This document shows positions 35,253-44,409 of a DNA stretch of 64,000 nt, piece after piece (the stretch's first letter is position 1; each line of letters starts with the position of its first letter). The stretch comes from Paenibacillus mellifer (GTDB lineage: Bacteria; Bacillota; Bacilli; Paenibacillales; Paenibacillaceae), in contig NZ_JALPRK010000023.1 in assembly GCF_023195895.1 (NCBI RefSeq), forward strand, positions 18,705-82,704, written 5' to 3'. The notes beneath the pieces were generated by a model that searched no databases, was not told the DNA's origin, and saw only the letters and a program-made list of their open reading frames with translations. Position numbers and translations under genes: made by a program.

Positions 35253-36399
35253 GGCATGACTCCGGGAAGATCGGCTCGTCAAGGAACGAAGGCTGAGATG
35301 TGGGTTCGGTTGAGGTTCGAGCTCCGCTTCCGGCTACCTGACGATCGCGTAGAAATCCCCCGTTGCGGCCGTTTTTGACGGCAGTCATTTCCGCCAGGAT
35401 GCTCATCGCAATCTCTTCGGGCGTTTCCGCGCCGATATCCAGGCCTACTGGGGAATATAACTTCTCCAGCAACTGGGGAGCTATCCTGCCGTCCGAACCG
35501 TCCCCAATCGGATTCGGTTCCAGGATCTTCTCCAACCGGTAACGAGAACCGACCAGGCCGAGATAAGCGGTCTCCGGCGTTAACATCCGGTGGACCGCCT
35601 CCCGGTCCAGATCGAGATTATGCGACATGACGACGACGTATTTACCCTTCACGTCGACTTGCTCGAACGCATAACGCGGGATGATCCGCAGCTCGTCCGC
35701 TGCGGGAAACCGCTCCCGCGTCGCCTTGTCCGTCGCATGGTACGCGACGGTCACCCGCCACTGCAGCCGGCGAGCCAGGCTGCAGAGCAAGCGCGCATCG
35801 TCGCCGACGCCGACGATGACCAGCTCCGGGCGCGCTGCGACCCGTTCCAGCAGCAGCTCCAGCTGCGTGCTGCCCTCGGTGCGTCGCACCAGCCCGGCCC
35901 GCCGGCCCGCGCCCAGCAGGCCGGCTTCCTCCGCCGCGGCGTCGAGCGTACGACGCGCGCCCGGCGGCACGGCGGCGGGATCGGAGGAACCGATCACCGT
36001 CGCCGCCACGTACGGCTCACGCGTCTCCACGCGCTGCCGCAAATCGCCGAGGATCCGGTCCGCCGCGTCCGGCGAACGGACCGGATCAAACGGCTCAAGC
36101 CACACCGTGATCGCCCCGTTGCACCCAAGGCCGATCCCCCATACCTCGTCTTCTCCGATGCGGAAGTCGTAGAACAGCTTGCGCGGACGGAGCGTCCGAA
36201 GCACCTCCTGCGCATGTTCGCGCAGGTCTTCTTCGATGCATCCGCCGCTTAGGATGCCCGTCACCTCGCCGTCGGCATGAATGAGGCAGCGCGCACCCTC
36301 CCGGCGGTAGGCCGAGCCTTCCACATCGATGATGGTAGCGACGACGCAAGCCCGGCTCTCCGATTGGCACGCTTTCAGCTCACGGCTTAGCTCCTCCAT
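35245..36399 (-). CDS. xdhC: XdhC/CoxF family molybdenum hydroxylase maturation factor
   Basis: 384 residues. The N-terminal XdhC/CoxI domain carries CVVATIIDVEGSAYRREGAR and ILSGGCIEEDL. The C-terminal domain is Rossmann-like (LVIVGVGDDARLLCSLARRL, YLGLVGSRYRLEKIL, PVGLDIGAETPEEIA). These proteins bind the molybdenum cofactor, promote its sulfuration and insert it into xanthine-dehydrogenase-type enzymes. I prefer the ATG at 36399 (AGGAGATG upstream). It follows the large hydroxylase subunit gene after a 270-bp repeat-bearing gap. A block of very high GC (about 35800-36250) stands out against its neighbours. Confidence 0.88.
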   Translation of the reverse strand: MEELSRELKACQSESRACVVATIIDVEGSAYRREGARCLIHADGEVTGILSGGCIEEDLREHAQEVLRTLRPRKLFYDFRIGEDEVWGIGLGCNGAITVWLEPFDPVRSPDAADRILGDLRQRVETREPYVAATVIGSSDPAAVPPGARRTLDAAAEEAGLLGAGRRAGLVRRTEGSTQLELLLERVAARPELVIVGVGDDARLLCSLARRLQWRVTVAYHATDKATRERFPAADELRIIPRYAFEQVDVKGKYVVVMSHNLDLDREAVHRMLTPETAYLGLVGSRYRLEKILEPNPIGDGSDGRIAPQLLEKLYSPVGLDIGAETPEEIAMSILAEMTAVKNGRNGGFLRDRQVAGSGARTSTEPTSQPSFLDEPIFPESCRV

Positions 36400-36479
36400 G
36401 ATCTCGTCATCTCCTGTCTTCGTTCTTTTCCGTTGTTCCGCTTCAGAATCGGCCTTCTTCATAGAGGCAATAAAGTTGC

Positions 36480-36651
36480 ATAAAGGTCAACATTTTCGAT
36501 GGGTGAAGTAACCCCCTGGCGCAAATGCTGACTATAGTGCAACAAATTCCGTGATTTTCGAGAAACAAGCTCAAATTTGTTACAGTTTCTGCAGCATTAT
36601 TCCCTCTGCACGGGTTTCTCGCCTAAAAATGTTGTACTTATTACAACATTT
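36480..36651. repeat. TTGCAACATTT-type inverted repeats in intergenic gap
   Basis: The gap 36400-36670 holds a perfect inverted repeat AAATGTTGTA-CTTAT-TACAACATTT at 36627-36651, with the same arm and loop lengths as 17127-17151. Degenerate arms occur near 36474-36497 (AGTTGCA, TCAACATTTT) and 36535-36598 (GTGCAACAAATT, AAATTTGTTACA, TGCAGCATTA). No ORF is seen. Confidence 0.65.
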
Positions 36652-36670
36652 CCTCCAGTAAACTCTAACC

Positions 36671-38986
36671 TTACGATTGCAGCGACATCCAGACCCGCTC
36701 CGCCGACATCGGCAGCACCTGGCCGCGCCGTCCCGTCGCATGGGCGATGGCGTTGGCGATCGCGCCCGGAACAGGGTCCAGGGCCACCTCGCCTAGCGAT
36801 TTGGCGCCAAACGGACCATGGGGATCCGCTTCCTGTACGAAATGTACCTGCACATCGGGCATATCCTTAGCTCCCGGCATCCGATAATCCATCATCGACG
36901 GATTCATCACCTTGCCTTCCTGTACGATCAGGTCCTCCATCGTCACCCAACCGATCCCTTGAGCTACAGCACCCAATACCTGGCTTTTGGCCATCGTCTC
37001 GTGAAGGATGGTTCCCGAGTCATGTACCGCCCAATAACCGACCACTTTTGTGCGACCCGTGTCCGGATCCACTTCGACCTCGGCTACATGAGCGGCAAAC
37101 GGGTAGTTAGGCGATGGGTGCCCGAAATAAGTAGCGTCCGGCAGCTCGGTATCCGGTACATAGGTTTCCTTGACGGTCAGCTCCTCCCCGGCATGGCGGG
37201 CTCGGAACCAATCGACGACATCCCCAAGCGAATACGTCTTGCCGTCGTGCTTCACGACACCTTCCTCAAACACCGCTCCTTCGCCGAGCGTCTGAACCCC
37301 CAGCTGTTGAATTTCACGCAGCAAGGATTCCGCCGCTTTTTGCACCGCGTTCCCGCCCATCACCGTACTGCGTGACGCTAGCGTCCCGATGCCAAACGGA
37401 TACCGTCCCGTATCACCGGACTTCACCAAAATCTCGTCTTCCGGAATACCCAGCACACGGCTGGCAATTCGGGCATAAGTCATTGTCATCCCTTGGCCAA
37501 GCTCAATTTCGCCGGTTTCCACCTCGACGAATCCGCCCGGTTTGATGCGAATCACTGCCGTCGAGCCGTCAAAGCGCGGGTCGATGGCGCGGAAGCCCGA
37601 GACGTGATTGGCCACCGCGAGGCCCAGCCCCCGGTAAGGCGGCAGCTCCTTCCGCCGATTCCAGCCGGACAGCTCCTTGACCTTTTCGATACATTCATCC
37701 AAATTACAGGTATCCAGACGATAACCGTGCAGCGTCGTATCTCCGGAGTGGACGATGTTCTTGAGACGCAGCTCGGCCGGGTCCATCCCCAGCTCCAGCG
37801 CGATTTCATCAATGACGCTCTCCACCGCGAACAACATCTCTGCATTGCCGAACCCGCGCATGCACGTGGTTGGACTGTTGTTCGTGTAGACCAGATACCC
37901 CGTCGACTTCACGTTGTGGAAATGATAGATGTTGTCAGCCCGGGTACAGGCGGTTGCGATTACATTGGGACTCCAATAGACCCGAGCTCCCGCATCCGCG
38001 TACACCGTCAGGTCTTTGTATACGAAGTTTCCTTCCGCATCTGCGCCAATCTCAATGTCGAAGGTCAGCGGTACACGGGGATGGGCGGTAATCATATCTT
38101 CATGGCGGTCCAAAATGATCTTCACATGCCGTCCTGTCACCATGGCCAGCGCCGCAGCGATGACATGGACCTTCAGGACGTATTTCGCGCCAAAAGACCC
38201 CCCAATCGGCGGAACGATGATCCGCACCTTATCCTCCGGCAAGCCAAACCCGGCGGCATACGCTTCCCGCGCCCGGTACGGAATATGAGAAGGCGCCCAA
38301 ATGGTGATGCCCTCCTCCTCCGACCAAAACGCAATCGCTCCGACCGGCTCCAGATGCCCTTGATAAATCCGGTTGGACACGTAACGTCCACCTTTGACGA
38401 TCGTCGCTTTCTTCTTGCCTTCCTCTAAGTCGCCGCGCGCAACGTCCACCTTCATGGGCCGGTTCAGTTCCACATCCTCATGGATCTGCGGCGCTCCTGA
38501 AGCCATCGCATCCTCCGGATCGAAGACGCCCTCAAGCGGTTCTAACTCGACCTCAATCAACGCCAGCGCCTGTTCGGCCGCTTCCCTCGTTTCCGCGGCA
38601 ACCGCGGCAATTTCATCCCCGATGAAGAGCACCCGATCCTTCGCAAGAATGTTCCAATCTTTGAATTTGGTCGGGCCATACTTGTGGTTCGGCACATCGT
38701 CCCCCGTAATGACGGCATGGACGCCTTCGACCTGACGCGCTTTCTCCACGTTAATCCGCTTGATTCGCGCATGCGCATAAGGACTGCGGTAAATCGCGCC
38801 GATCAGCTGACCGGGAAAATTCATGTCGTGAAGATAACGGGTTTGCCCTTCCATCTTCGATTTCAGATCCAGCGGCTTTTGCTTTAACGCCGGATTGACC
38901 TGCTTGCCCGACGGGTTCGGATCGGCCGGATTCATGACCTTGGCGTCCGTCGATTTGCTTGGCTGCTGCATGCGGTTCGTCGTCAT
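36671..38986 (-). CDS. Molybdenum hydroxylase large (Moco-binding) subunit
   Basis: 771 residues of the xanthine dehydrogenase/CO dehydrogenase large-subunit family. Visible features are the N-terminal a/b hammerhead domain (AIYRSPYAHARIKRIN), the Moco-contact motifs GGSFGAKY and TCMRGFGNAE, a GQGMTMTYARIAS segment, and the C-terminal GAKSLGEVALDPVPGAIANA, whose Glu is the catalytic base. It binds molybdenum and hydroxylates a carbon, often next to N in a heterocycle, with water as the oxygen source. The ATG at 38986 overlaps the 2Fe-2S subunit stop (ATGA). Substrate unknown; the active-site pocket cannot be typed by eye. Confidence 0.9.
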   Translation of the reverse strand: MTTNRMQQPSKSTDAKVMNPADPNPSGKQVNPALKQKPLDLKSKMEGQTRYLHDMNFPGQLIGAIYRSPYAHARIKRINVEKARQVEGVHAVITGDDVPNHKYGPTKFKDWNILAKDRVLFIGDEIAAVAAETREAAEQALALIEVELEPLEGVFDPEDAMASGAPQIHEDVELNRPMKVDVARGDLEEGKKKATIVKGGRYVSNRIYQGHLEPVGAIAFWSEEEGITIWAPSHIPYRAREAYAAGFGLPEDKVRIIVPPIGGSFGAKYVLKVHVIAAALAMVTGRHVKIILDRHEDMITAHPRVPLTFDIEIGADAEGNFVYKDLTVYADAGARVYWSPNVIATACTRADNIYHFHNVKSTGYLVYTNNSPTTCMRGFGNAEMLFAVESVIDEIALELGMDPAELRLKNIVHSGDTTLHGYRLDTCNLDECIEKVKELSGWNRRKELPPYRGLGLAVANHVSGFRAIDPRFDGSTAVIRIKPGGFVEVETGEIELGQGMTMTYARIASRVLGIPEDEILVKSGDTGRYPFGIGTLASRSTVMGGNAVQKAAESLLREIQQLGVQTLGEGAVFEEGVVKHDGKTYSLGDVVDWFRARHAGEELTVKETYVPDTELPDATYFGHPSPNYPFAAHVAEVEVDPDTGRTKVVGYWAVHDSGTILHETMAKSQVLGAVAQGIGWVTMEDLIVQEGKVMNPSMMDYRMPGAKDMPDVQVHFVQEADPHGPFGAKSLGEVALDPVPGAIANAIAHATGRRGQVLPMSAERVWMSLQS

Positions 38987-39474
38987 CGCACGGCTCCTTT
39001 CGAGGCCAGGACGTGCTCCGCCGCTTCGATGATGCCGCGGTACCCGGTACACCGGCACAGGTTGTTCTTCAGCGCCGCTCCAATGTCGCCGCCGAACAAA
39101 GCGGGATTTTGCAGCCAGGCCCAAGTCGTCATCATGACCCCCGGGGTACAGAAGCCGCATTGCACGCCGCCGTACTCCTGCATCGCCTGCTCCAGCTCTC
39201 GAAATTCAGCATGCCGGGCCAAGCCCTCGATCGTTTCGATTGTTTGTCCTTGGGCGGAAGCGGCCGGCACCAGACAGGAGACCACCGGCTGGCCGTCAAG
39301 CAGCACTGTACAGGCCCCGCATTCGCCGGTCCGGCAGCCGATTTTCGTCCCCGTCAGACCTTGTCCTTCGCGGATTACGTCCGCCAGGCTAGCTGTCGCT
39401 TCGCCGTTCCAGGTCACGTCCTCGCCATTGATTGTTAACGTCATGCTAGGGTTATGGTTAAGTCCGCCGTTCAT
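38983..39474 (-). CDS. Molybdenum hydroxylase small [2Fe-2S] subunit
   Basis: 163 residues with both cluster motifs of the family: plant-ferredoxin-type GCRTGECGACTVLLDGQPV (followed by a Cys), and the helical domain QCGFCTPGVMM with LCRCTGYRGI. It carries electrons from the molybdenum site to FAD. I choose the ATG at 39474 (AGAAGGTG upstream). It is translationally coupled to the large subunit. Confidence 0.92.
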   Translation of the reverse strand: MNGGLNHNPSMTLTINGEDVTWNGEATASLADVIREGQGLTGTKIGCRTGECGACTVLLDGQPVVSCLVPAASAQGQTIETIEGLARHAEFRELEQAMQEYGGVQCGFCTPGVMMTTWAWLQNPALFGGDIGAALKNNLCRCTGYRGIIEAAEHVLASKGAVR

Positions 39475-39502
39475 CTGGCAGCACCTTCTTTCCTTGCTAA
39501 GC

Positions 39503-40468
39503 TTATGTGTTTTGTACGGAGGAATGGAAGACCTCTTGCGGCTTCGGTGTGAAGCTGCGGTCAAGCAGGCCGTCTTCCTGCAGATAGGTCACAAACGTCT
39601 CGATTTGCGCCCAGTTGGCGGCAACACCATAAGGCCACATATCGCCATTCATCAGCTTGGCCGATTGCTCGGCGGATTCCCAAACGAAAGGATTGGAGGT
39701 TGCGTTGCGAATCGTCTCCAGCAACCCGGCGATCCCTTCGTCCTTGATCTCTCGCATGAGCTCGTACATCTGCTTAGGCAGCTTGGGGAATTGCTGGACC
39801 GTCTCCGCCTTCAGTGAAACCAAGTGCATGATTGGAAAAATCCCCGTGCGCCCGTAATACTCCCGCTCCACGTTCCAGACATCGGGGAACAACCGGCGCA
39901 ACACGCCGCCTTCGCCCGAAGCAGGGAACAGCTTGGCCGGAGGCCGACGAGCCGTCATAATCGCATCCACCTTACCTTCGGCTAATGCCTCAAAAATATC
40001 GCCTTCCGTCAAGGTCGCCGGAATGTCCACAGGTACGCGCTCCGGACGGAACGTAAACCATTCCATCTCCTCATTGGCAATGCCCCATTCGTGCCGAAAC
40101 ATGCCCCGAACCCATACGGCTGCCGTCATTTGAAACTCCGGGAACCCAAACCGCTTGCCCTTTAGCTCGGAGGGATGCGTGTACGGACTGTCCGAGCGCA
40201 CATAAATCGCGTTATGCCGGAACGACCGTGACAGAAATGCCGGAATCGCCGTTAACCGCGTATCTCCGCCGCCTTTCGCGATCAGGTAGGAAGCGAGTGA
40301 AAGCTCGGATACGTCATAGGAGGCCTGCGAAATTTGCTTCACAAAAATTTCTTCAATCGACTCCTGCTGCACGTCCATTTCAAAACCGGGCAGCGTTTGG
40401 GCGCCGCTGAGTAGCCGTAAGGTGCGGTCGCTTTCGGACATCGCTACCGTCAATTTAGTCCCCGTCAT
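39503..40468 (-). CDS. 4,5-dihydroxyphthalate decarboxylase-like protein (periplasmic-binding fold, cytoplasmic)
   Basis: 321 residues with the fold of type-2 substrate-binding proteins but no signal peptide or lipobox, so it acts in the cytoplasm. It resembles the 4,5-dihydroxyphthalate decarboxylase (Pht5) group: the pattern DVSELSLASYLIAKGGGDTR, IPAFLSRSFRHNAIYVRSD, LKGKRFGFPEFQMTAAVWVR is typical. In this operon it could decarboxylate, or bind, an aromatic or heterocyclic acid. It lies between the hydroxylase 2Fe-2S and FAD subunit genes. GGAAGGAG precedes the ATG. Function is by family only. Confidence 0.72.
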   Translation of the reverse strand: MTGTKLTVAMSESDRTLRLLSGAQTLPGFEMDVQQESIEEIFVKQISQASYDVSELSLASYLIAKGGGDTRLTAIPAFLSRSFRHNAIYVRSDSPYTHPSELKGKRFGFPEFQMTAAVWVRGMFRHEWGIANEEMEWFTFRPERVPVDIPATLTEGDIFEALAEGKVDAIMTARRPPAKLFPASGEGGVLRRLFPDVWNVEREYYGRTGIFPIMHLVSLKAETVQQFPKLPKQMYELMREIKDEGIAGLLETIRNATSNPFVWESAEQSAKLMNGDMWPYGVAANWAQIETFVTYLQEDGLLDRSFTPKPQEVFHSSVQNT

Positions 40469-40488
40469 ACGTCATGCTCCTTCCCTCG

Positions 40489-41337
40489 TTACAGGCCGTT
40501 TGCGAGCAGAGCGTTCGCGGCCCGTTTAATATAGGTCCCGACCAATGCGCGGCGGTAATCCGCGCTGGCGCGCACGTCGGTGATCGGTGAGCTGCGACGG
40601 GTATACAAGTCGCTGAGCTCATCCAGCTTGGCGGCGGTGAGTTCGCCACTCCAGCGCTGCTCTTCCTCTGCGCTCAGCACGAAGGGCTTGGGCGCGGCAG
40701 CGCCAACCGCGGCGATCCCCCACTCGATCTCACTCCCGTTGCCTTGCAGCAGCAAGGCGACGGAGACGATCGAGATGTCGGTTGCCGCGCGCTGATCATG
40801 CCGCAGAAACACCTGCGGCACCTCGAGCATCCGGGCCGGGATGAACAGCGACGCGATTAACTCGCGTTCGCGAAGCTGGGTCGCCTTCGGCCCGGAAATG
40901 AAGTCCGCGATCGGCACGCTGCGGGTGCCGTCCGCCCCGGCCAGCCGGACTTCCGCTCGGTAAGCCACGAGCGGAACGACCATATCGGCTGCCGGGGAGG
41001 CGTTCGCCACATTGCCGCCAAGCGATGCGCGGTTTTGGATCTGCCAGCCGCCGACGATGCGGGCGGCTTGTTGCAGTGCGGGCACGACGCGAAACTCGTC
41101 GCTGCCCCAAATCTCGGCGGCCGTCACCGCGGCGCCGATCTCAAGACCCGCCTCGGTCCGGCGGGTCAAATGTAGCTCCGGCACGCGCCGGATGTCGAGC
41201 CAGTCGGTCTGCTCCGACTCGTACGATTTGTGCTGCGCGTTCACGAACAAATCGGTTCCCCCGCACACGATGCGGGGACTGCGCTCCCGAAGCTGCTCAA
41301 GCGCTTCGTCTAAACTGCGGGGCTGGTGCCAGGCCAT
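40489..41337 (-). CDS. Molybdenum hydroxylase FAD-binding subunit
   Basis: 282 residues of the CoxM/XdhB family: N-terminal FAD_binding_5 domain with IVCGGTDLFVN and the segment IQNRASLGGNVANASPAADM (FAD pyrophosphate contacts), then a CO dehydrogenase flavoprotein C-terminal domain. It passes electrons from the iron-sulfur subunit to an acceptor. The ribosome site GGAGGGGCAATT is strong. It forms a three-subunit enzyme with the genes at 38983 and 36671. Confidence 0.9.
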   Translation of the reverse strand: MAWHQPRSLDEALEQLRERSPRIVCGGTDLFVNAQHKSYESEQTDWLDIRRVPELHLTRRTEAGLEIGAAVTAAEIWGSDEFRVVPALQQAARIVGGWQIQNRASLGGNVANASPAADMVVPLVAYRAEVRLAGADGTRSVPIADFISGPKATQLRERELIASLFIPARMLEVPQVFLRHDQRAATDISIVSVALLLQGNGSEIEWGIAAVGAAAPKPFVLSAEEEQRWSGELTAAKLDELSDLYTRRSSPITDVRASADYRRALVGTYIKRAANALLANGL

Positions 41338-41371
41338 AATTGCCCCTCCTTCATGTGAAAGTTAGTTGCCT

Positions 41372-41683
41372 CTACTCCAGCGCCGTCGCCAAATCCTTGA
41401 TCCACGGCCGTCCGGTTAGCGGCTCAATCTTAACCTCGCTGTCCGGGACAGCGCGAATGCTGCACAAGTAACCGGGTTTCCCGTCAACAAACGCCGAACA
41501 TTCTTTGCAGGCGTTTGCGGAACGGCAGGAATACCGTACCGAGAAAGACGGGTCCTTATGCTCCCGGATCCAAAATATCGCATCCAGCACGCTCATGCCG
41601 TCTCGGAACGGAACCTCGAATTTCTCCAGGGAAGCACCGCTTTCGGCATCGCCGCGGACTACGTTTAAAGTAACAACTGCCAT
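41372..41683 (-). CDS. [2Fe-2S] protein related to the succinate dehydrogenase iron-sulfur N-terminal domain
   Basis: 103 residues matching only the Fer2_3 half of SdhB/FrdB. The cluster ligands are in YSCRSANACKECSAFVDG, with a later YLCS. The C-terminal 4Fe-4S/3Fe-4S half is absent, so it is a stand-alone [2Fe-2S] electron carrier. It lies 89 nt after the flavoprotein gene and is the likely partner of that protein. Confidence 0.8.
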   Translation of the reverse strand: MAVVTLNVVRGDAESGASLEKFEVPFRDGMSVLDAIFWIREHKDPSFSVRYSCRSANACKECSAFVDGKPGYLCSIRAVPDSEVKIEPLTGRPWIKDLATALE

Positions 41684-41771
41684 GTGAACTGTCTCCCTTC
41701 ATCTGTTACCGACTTGCCAGACTTACCTGACTTACTTGACTTCCTAACACGTCTGATCGCGTTCGTTCAAC

Positions 41772-43472
41772 TTACACGCCAACCGGCAGTTGAATTTCGG
41801 ATATTTCCCATTCCCCCGCCTCATTCAAGACATAACTATAGCTGGACGGCTGAGTAAGGGTATCGTCATGGTCCAGCCGCACATGAGCGCCACGCGTCTC
41901 CTTCCTCTCCAGTGCGCCAAGCACAATCGCCTCGCTGACCTTCAGCATATTGGCGGCTTCCAGCTTCTCGAACAAAGACAAAGTAAATTTGTCCTGTTTC
42001 GCTAATGAAATGCTGTCAAGCTCCTCACGCAGTGCGCGAAGATCCTCCAGAGCTTCCTTCAGGCCACTTTCGGCACGCAGCGGGCCGGCGCCTTTCCACA
42101 TGATCTGTTGCAGCTTACGCTTAAACGTTTGAAGCGAAGCGGTATCCCGATCCACCGGTACGGGGTGCCAAAATTGCGTCAAGCGCTCCATCTCCCGGTT
42201 GAATGCTCGGCGCACGACTTCCTCATCCAGCACCTCGCGTTTTTCCCGCGCAGCCGTTTCGCCGGCAATGCGTCCCGTTACCAGCGCCTCCGTGATGGCA
42301 TTCCCAGAGAGGCGATTCGCGCCATGCATCCCGTAGATCAGCTCGCCCGACGCCAGCAATCCCGGCACCCGCGTGTGCATCGCTTCATCTACACGAACTC
42401 CGCCGAGCATGAAGTGGGCCATTGGTGCGACTTCCACCATATCTTTGGTCAAATCGACGCCCTGGTTTCGCAAAATATCGATGACCGGGCCAAACGCTTC
42501 CTTCAGCTTGTCCTCTGGCACCATCGTGAAGTCGAGGTATGCCCCGCCATGCGGCGTCCCCCGGCCAGCTTCCACCTCGCGGAAGATCGCCAGCGTCGTT
42601 TGGTCGCGTGCCGCCGTATACTTGCCGGCGACTTCCCCGTTGTACTTGTCCATGAATTCTTCCATCTGCCCGTTCAGCAAACGCCCGCCCAGCTTATAGC
42701 GGAACGGATCCCACATAATCGGATCGATGCCGACGAGCGGCGGAAACAGATGAGCGATCGGAAAGAACTGCACCATCTCCATGTCACGCACCTCGGCTCC
42801 CGCCTCGGCCGCCAGCACAAATCCGTCACCGGTCATGTTCGCGGACGCGCTGTTCCGCTCATAGACCTCCGTCAATCCGCCCGTAGCTAAAATAACCGAC
42901 GAAGCGGCAATACTGATGGGACGATACTCCTCCATCTCGAAGCCGATCGCGCCAACCGCACGTCCTTCCTCGACTACGACTTTCGTGATCATCACGTTTT
43001 TGAGGCGCTGGATTTTCTCGTCCTTCCAGATCGCTTTCTTTAATCCGGCTGCTGTAGCGCCGCCCGTATTCAAAATATCCACATACACGCAGCGGGCCTT
43101 GGAATGCCCCGGAGCAAAAGCCTGCGAACGTTTACCGTCCGGCGTCCGGGCCCATTTCACGCCATAGCCTTCCGCTTCAAGGATCACTTCCGGCCCCCGT
43201 TCCACGACGGCGCGGACGATGTTCGGATCCGCCAATCCCCGGCTCCCTTTCATTGTGTCCTCGAAGTGGACCTCCGGGTTATCCTCTTCTGCTTCGCCTA
43301 ATGCAACAGCCACGGTCATCTGGGCTAAAATCGTGGCCCCGCCCCGGCTAATCAAGCTCTTATCGGTCAAAATCACACGTGCGCCTTCATCAGCCGCTGC
43401 TCTCGCCGCCATCAGTCCGGCTGCACCGGAACCGACAACGAGCACATCGGTTTGCAAATGCAATGGTCCCAT
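41772..43472 (-). CDS. FAD-dependent oxidoreductase (fumarate reductase/succinate dehydrogenase flavoprotein family)
   Basis: 566 residues. N-terminal dinucleotide site VLVVGSGAAGLMAARAAADE, the SRGGAT loop, a second FAD contact ILATGGLTEVY, and C-terminal GLLASGELIYGMHGANRLSG with NAITEALVTGRIAGE. The AprA/SdhA-type helical C-terminus follows. Covalent FAD cannot be judged. It probably oxidises or reduces a ring or side-chain C-C bond of the pathway compound, with the small [2Fe-2S] protein as electron partner. AAGGAGGAG precedes the ATG. Confidence 0.82.
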   Translation of the reverse strand: MGPLHLQTDVLVVGSGAAGLMAARAAADEGARVILTDKSLISRGGATILAQMTVAVALGEAEEDNPEVHFEDTMKGSRGLADPNIVRAVVERGPEVILEAEGYGVKWARTPDGKRSQAFAPGHSKARCVYVDILNTGGATAAGLKKAIWKDEKIQRLKNVMITKVVVEEGRAVGAIGFEMEEYRPISIAASSVILATGGLTEVYERNSASANMTGDGFVLAAEAGAEVRDMEMVQFFPIAHLFPPLVGIDPIMWDPFRYKLGGRLLNGQMEEFMDKYNGEVAGKYTAARDQTTLAIFREVEAGRGTPHGGAYLDFTMVPEDKLKEAFGPVIDILRNQGVDLTKDMVEVAPMAHFMLGGVRVDEAMHTRVPGLLASGELIYGMHGANRLSGNAITEALVTGRIAGETAAREKREVLDEEVVRRAFNREMERLTQFWHPVPVDRDTASLQTFKRKLQQIMWKGAGPLRAESGLKEALEDLRALREELDSISLAKQDKFTLSLFEKLEAANMLKVSEAIVLGALERKETRGAHVRLDHDDTLTQPSSYSYVLNEAGEWEISEIQLPVGV

Positions 43473-43495
43473 CCTGTTGTCTCCTCCTTTAGCAC

Positions 43496-44278
43496 TTATG
43501 CTTGTTGTCCCAACGTGATCCCTGCCGATTGCACCGTAATCCCTGCAGAGGTTAATGAACTGCGGATTTTACCGGCAAACTCCACCGCATGGACGCCATC
43601 ACCATGAATGCAAATCGTATCGGCTTGAATGGCCACATCGACGTTTTGTTGCGACAATACTTTACCTTCAGCGACCATACGGATCACCTGCTTCACCGAT
43701 TGCTCTTCATCAGTGATTAAGGCGTCCGGCAGCCGGCGCGAGGTAAGCAAACCGTCGGATTGATAGGTACGGTCGGAGAACACTTCGCTGGCCGTACGTA
43801 AACCGGCTTTCTGCCCGGCTTCGATCAACTCACTGCCCGCAAGGCCAAACAAAATCAATTCCGGATCAACCTTGTAGACCGCTTCGGCAATGGCCTCAGC
43901 TAAACCGGCGTTCCGAGCCGCCATATTATAAAGGGAACCATGCGCTTTCACGTGCTGCAGCTTCGCCCCTTGCGCGTGTACGAACCCCCAAAGCGCACCG
44001 ATTTGATAAACCACAATGTCGTAAGCCTCCTGTGCAGACAAGTCCATGTCGCGGCGTCCAAAACCAACCAAATCCTGCAAGCCGGGATGTGCCCCCAAGG
44101 CTACCCCGTGATCCAGGGCCAACTTGACGGTTTTGCGCATGGTCGCAGGGTCACCCGCATGAAACCCACAAGCGATGTTTGCCGAGGTCACGAATTGCAG
44201 AACCTCGCTGTCTCTGCCCAGTTGATAAGCGCCAAAGCTCTCCCCCATATCACAGTTCAAATCCACTACGTTATTCAT
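43496..44278 (-). CDS. pxpA: 5-oxoprolinase subunit A (LamB/YcsF family)
   Basis: 260 residues of the LamB/YcsF family: [20 protein letters not shown] at the N-terminus, [19 protein letters not shown] and [12 protein letters not shown]. PxpA works with PxpB and PxpC to open 5-oxoproline (a lactam) with ATP. Here pxpA is split from pxpB/pxpC by about 4.4 kb of transporter and decarboxylase genes. It opens the second part of the locus, after a terminator-like hairpin. GAGAGGAG precedes the ATG. Confidence 0.85.
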   Translation of the reverse strand: MNNVVDLNCDMGESFGAYQLGRDSEVLQFVTSANIACGFHAGDPATMRKTVKLALDHGVALGAHPGLQDLVGFGRRDMDLSAQEAYDIVVYQIGALWGFVHAQGAKLQHVKAHGSLYNMAARNAGLAEAIAEAVYKVDPELILFGLAGSELIEAGQKAGLRTASEVFSDRTYQSDGLLTSRRLPDALITDEEQSVKQVIRMVAEGKVLSQQNVDVAIQADTICIHGDGVHAVEFAGKIRSSLTSAGITVQSAGITLGQQA

Positions 44279-44340
44279 GTTGAATCTCCTCTCACAAATA
44301 GTTCATGGCGTAAATTATAACGGAAATAAAGAAACAAGCC

Positions 44341-44401
44341 AGCCTCAAGCGGCCCGTGGAAATGTTAAGATCCTTAGATCCGTCCCCGGCCGGTTGAGGC
44401 T
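44341..44401 (-). terminator. Terminator-like hairpin between the UbiD gene and pxpA
   Basis: AGCCTCAAGCGGCC pairs with GGCCGGTTGAGGCT (one mismatch), followed on the minus strand by TTGTTTCTTTATTT. It may end or attenuate the upstream transcript. A TATAAT sequence after it on the same strand could start a second transcript. Confidence 0.55.
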
Positions 44402-44409
44402 AACATGCT

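Noticed and set aside
37493..38428. 311-codon plus-strand ORF
   Set aside because: It is the antisense frame of the molybdenum hydroxylase large subunit; no motif or start signal supports it.
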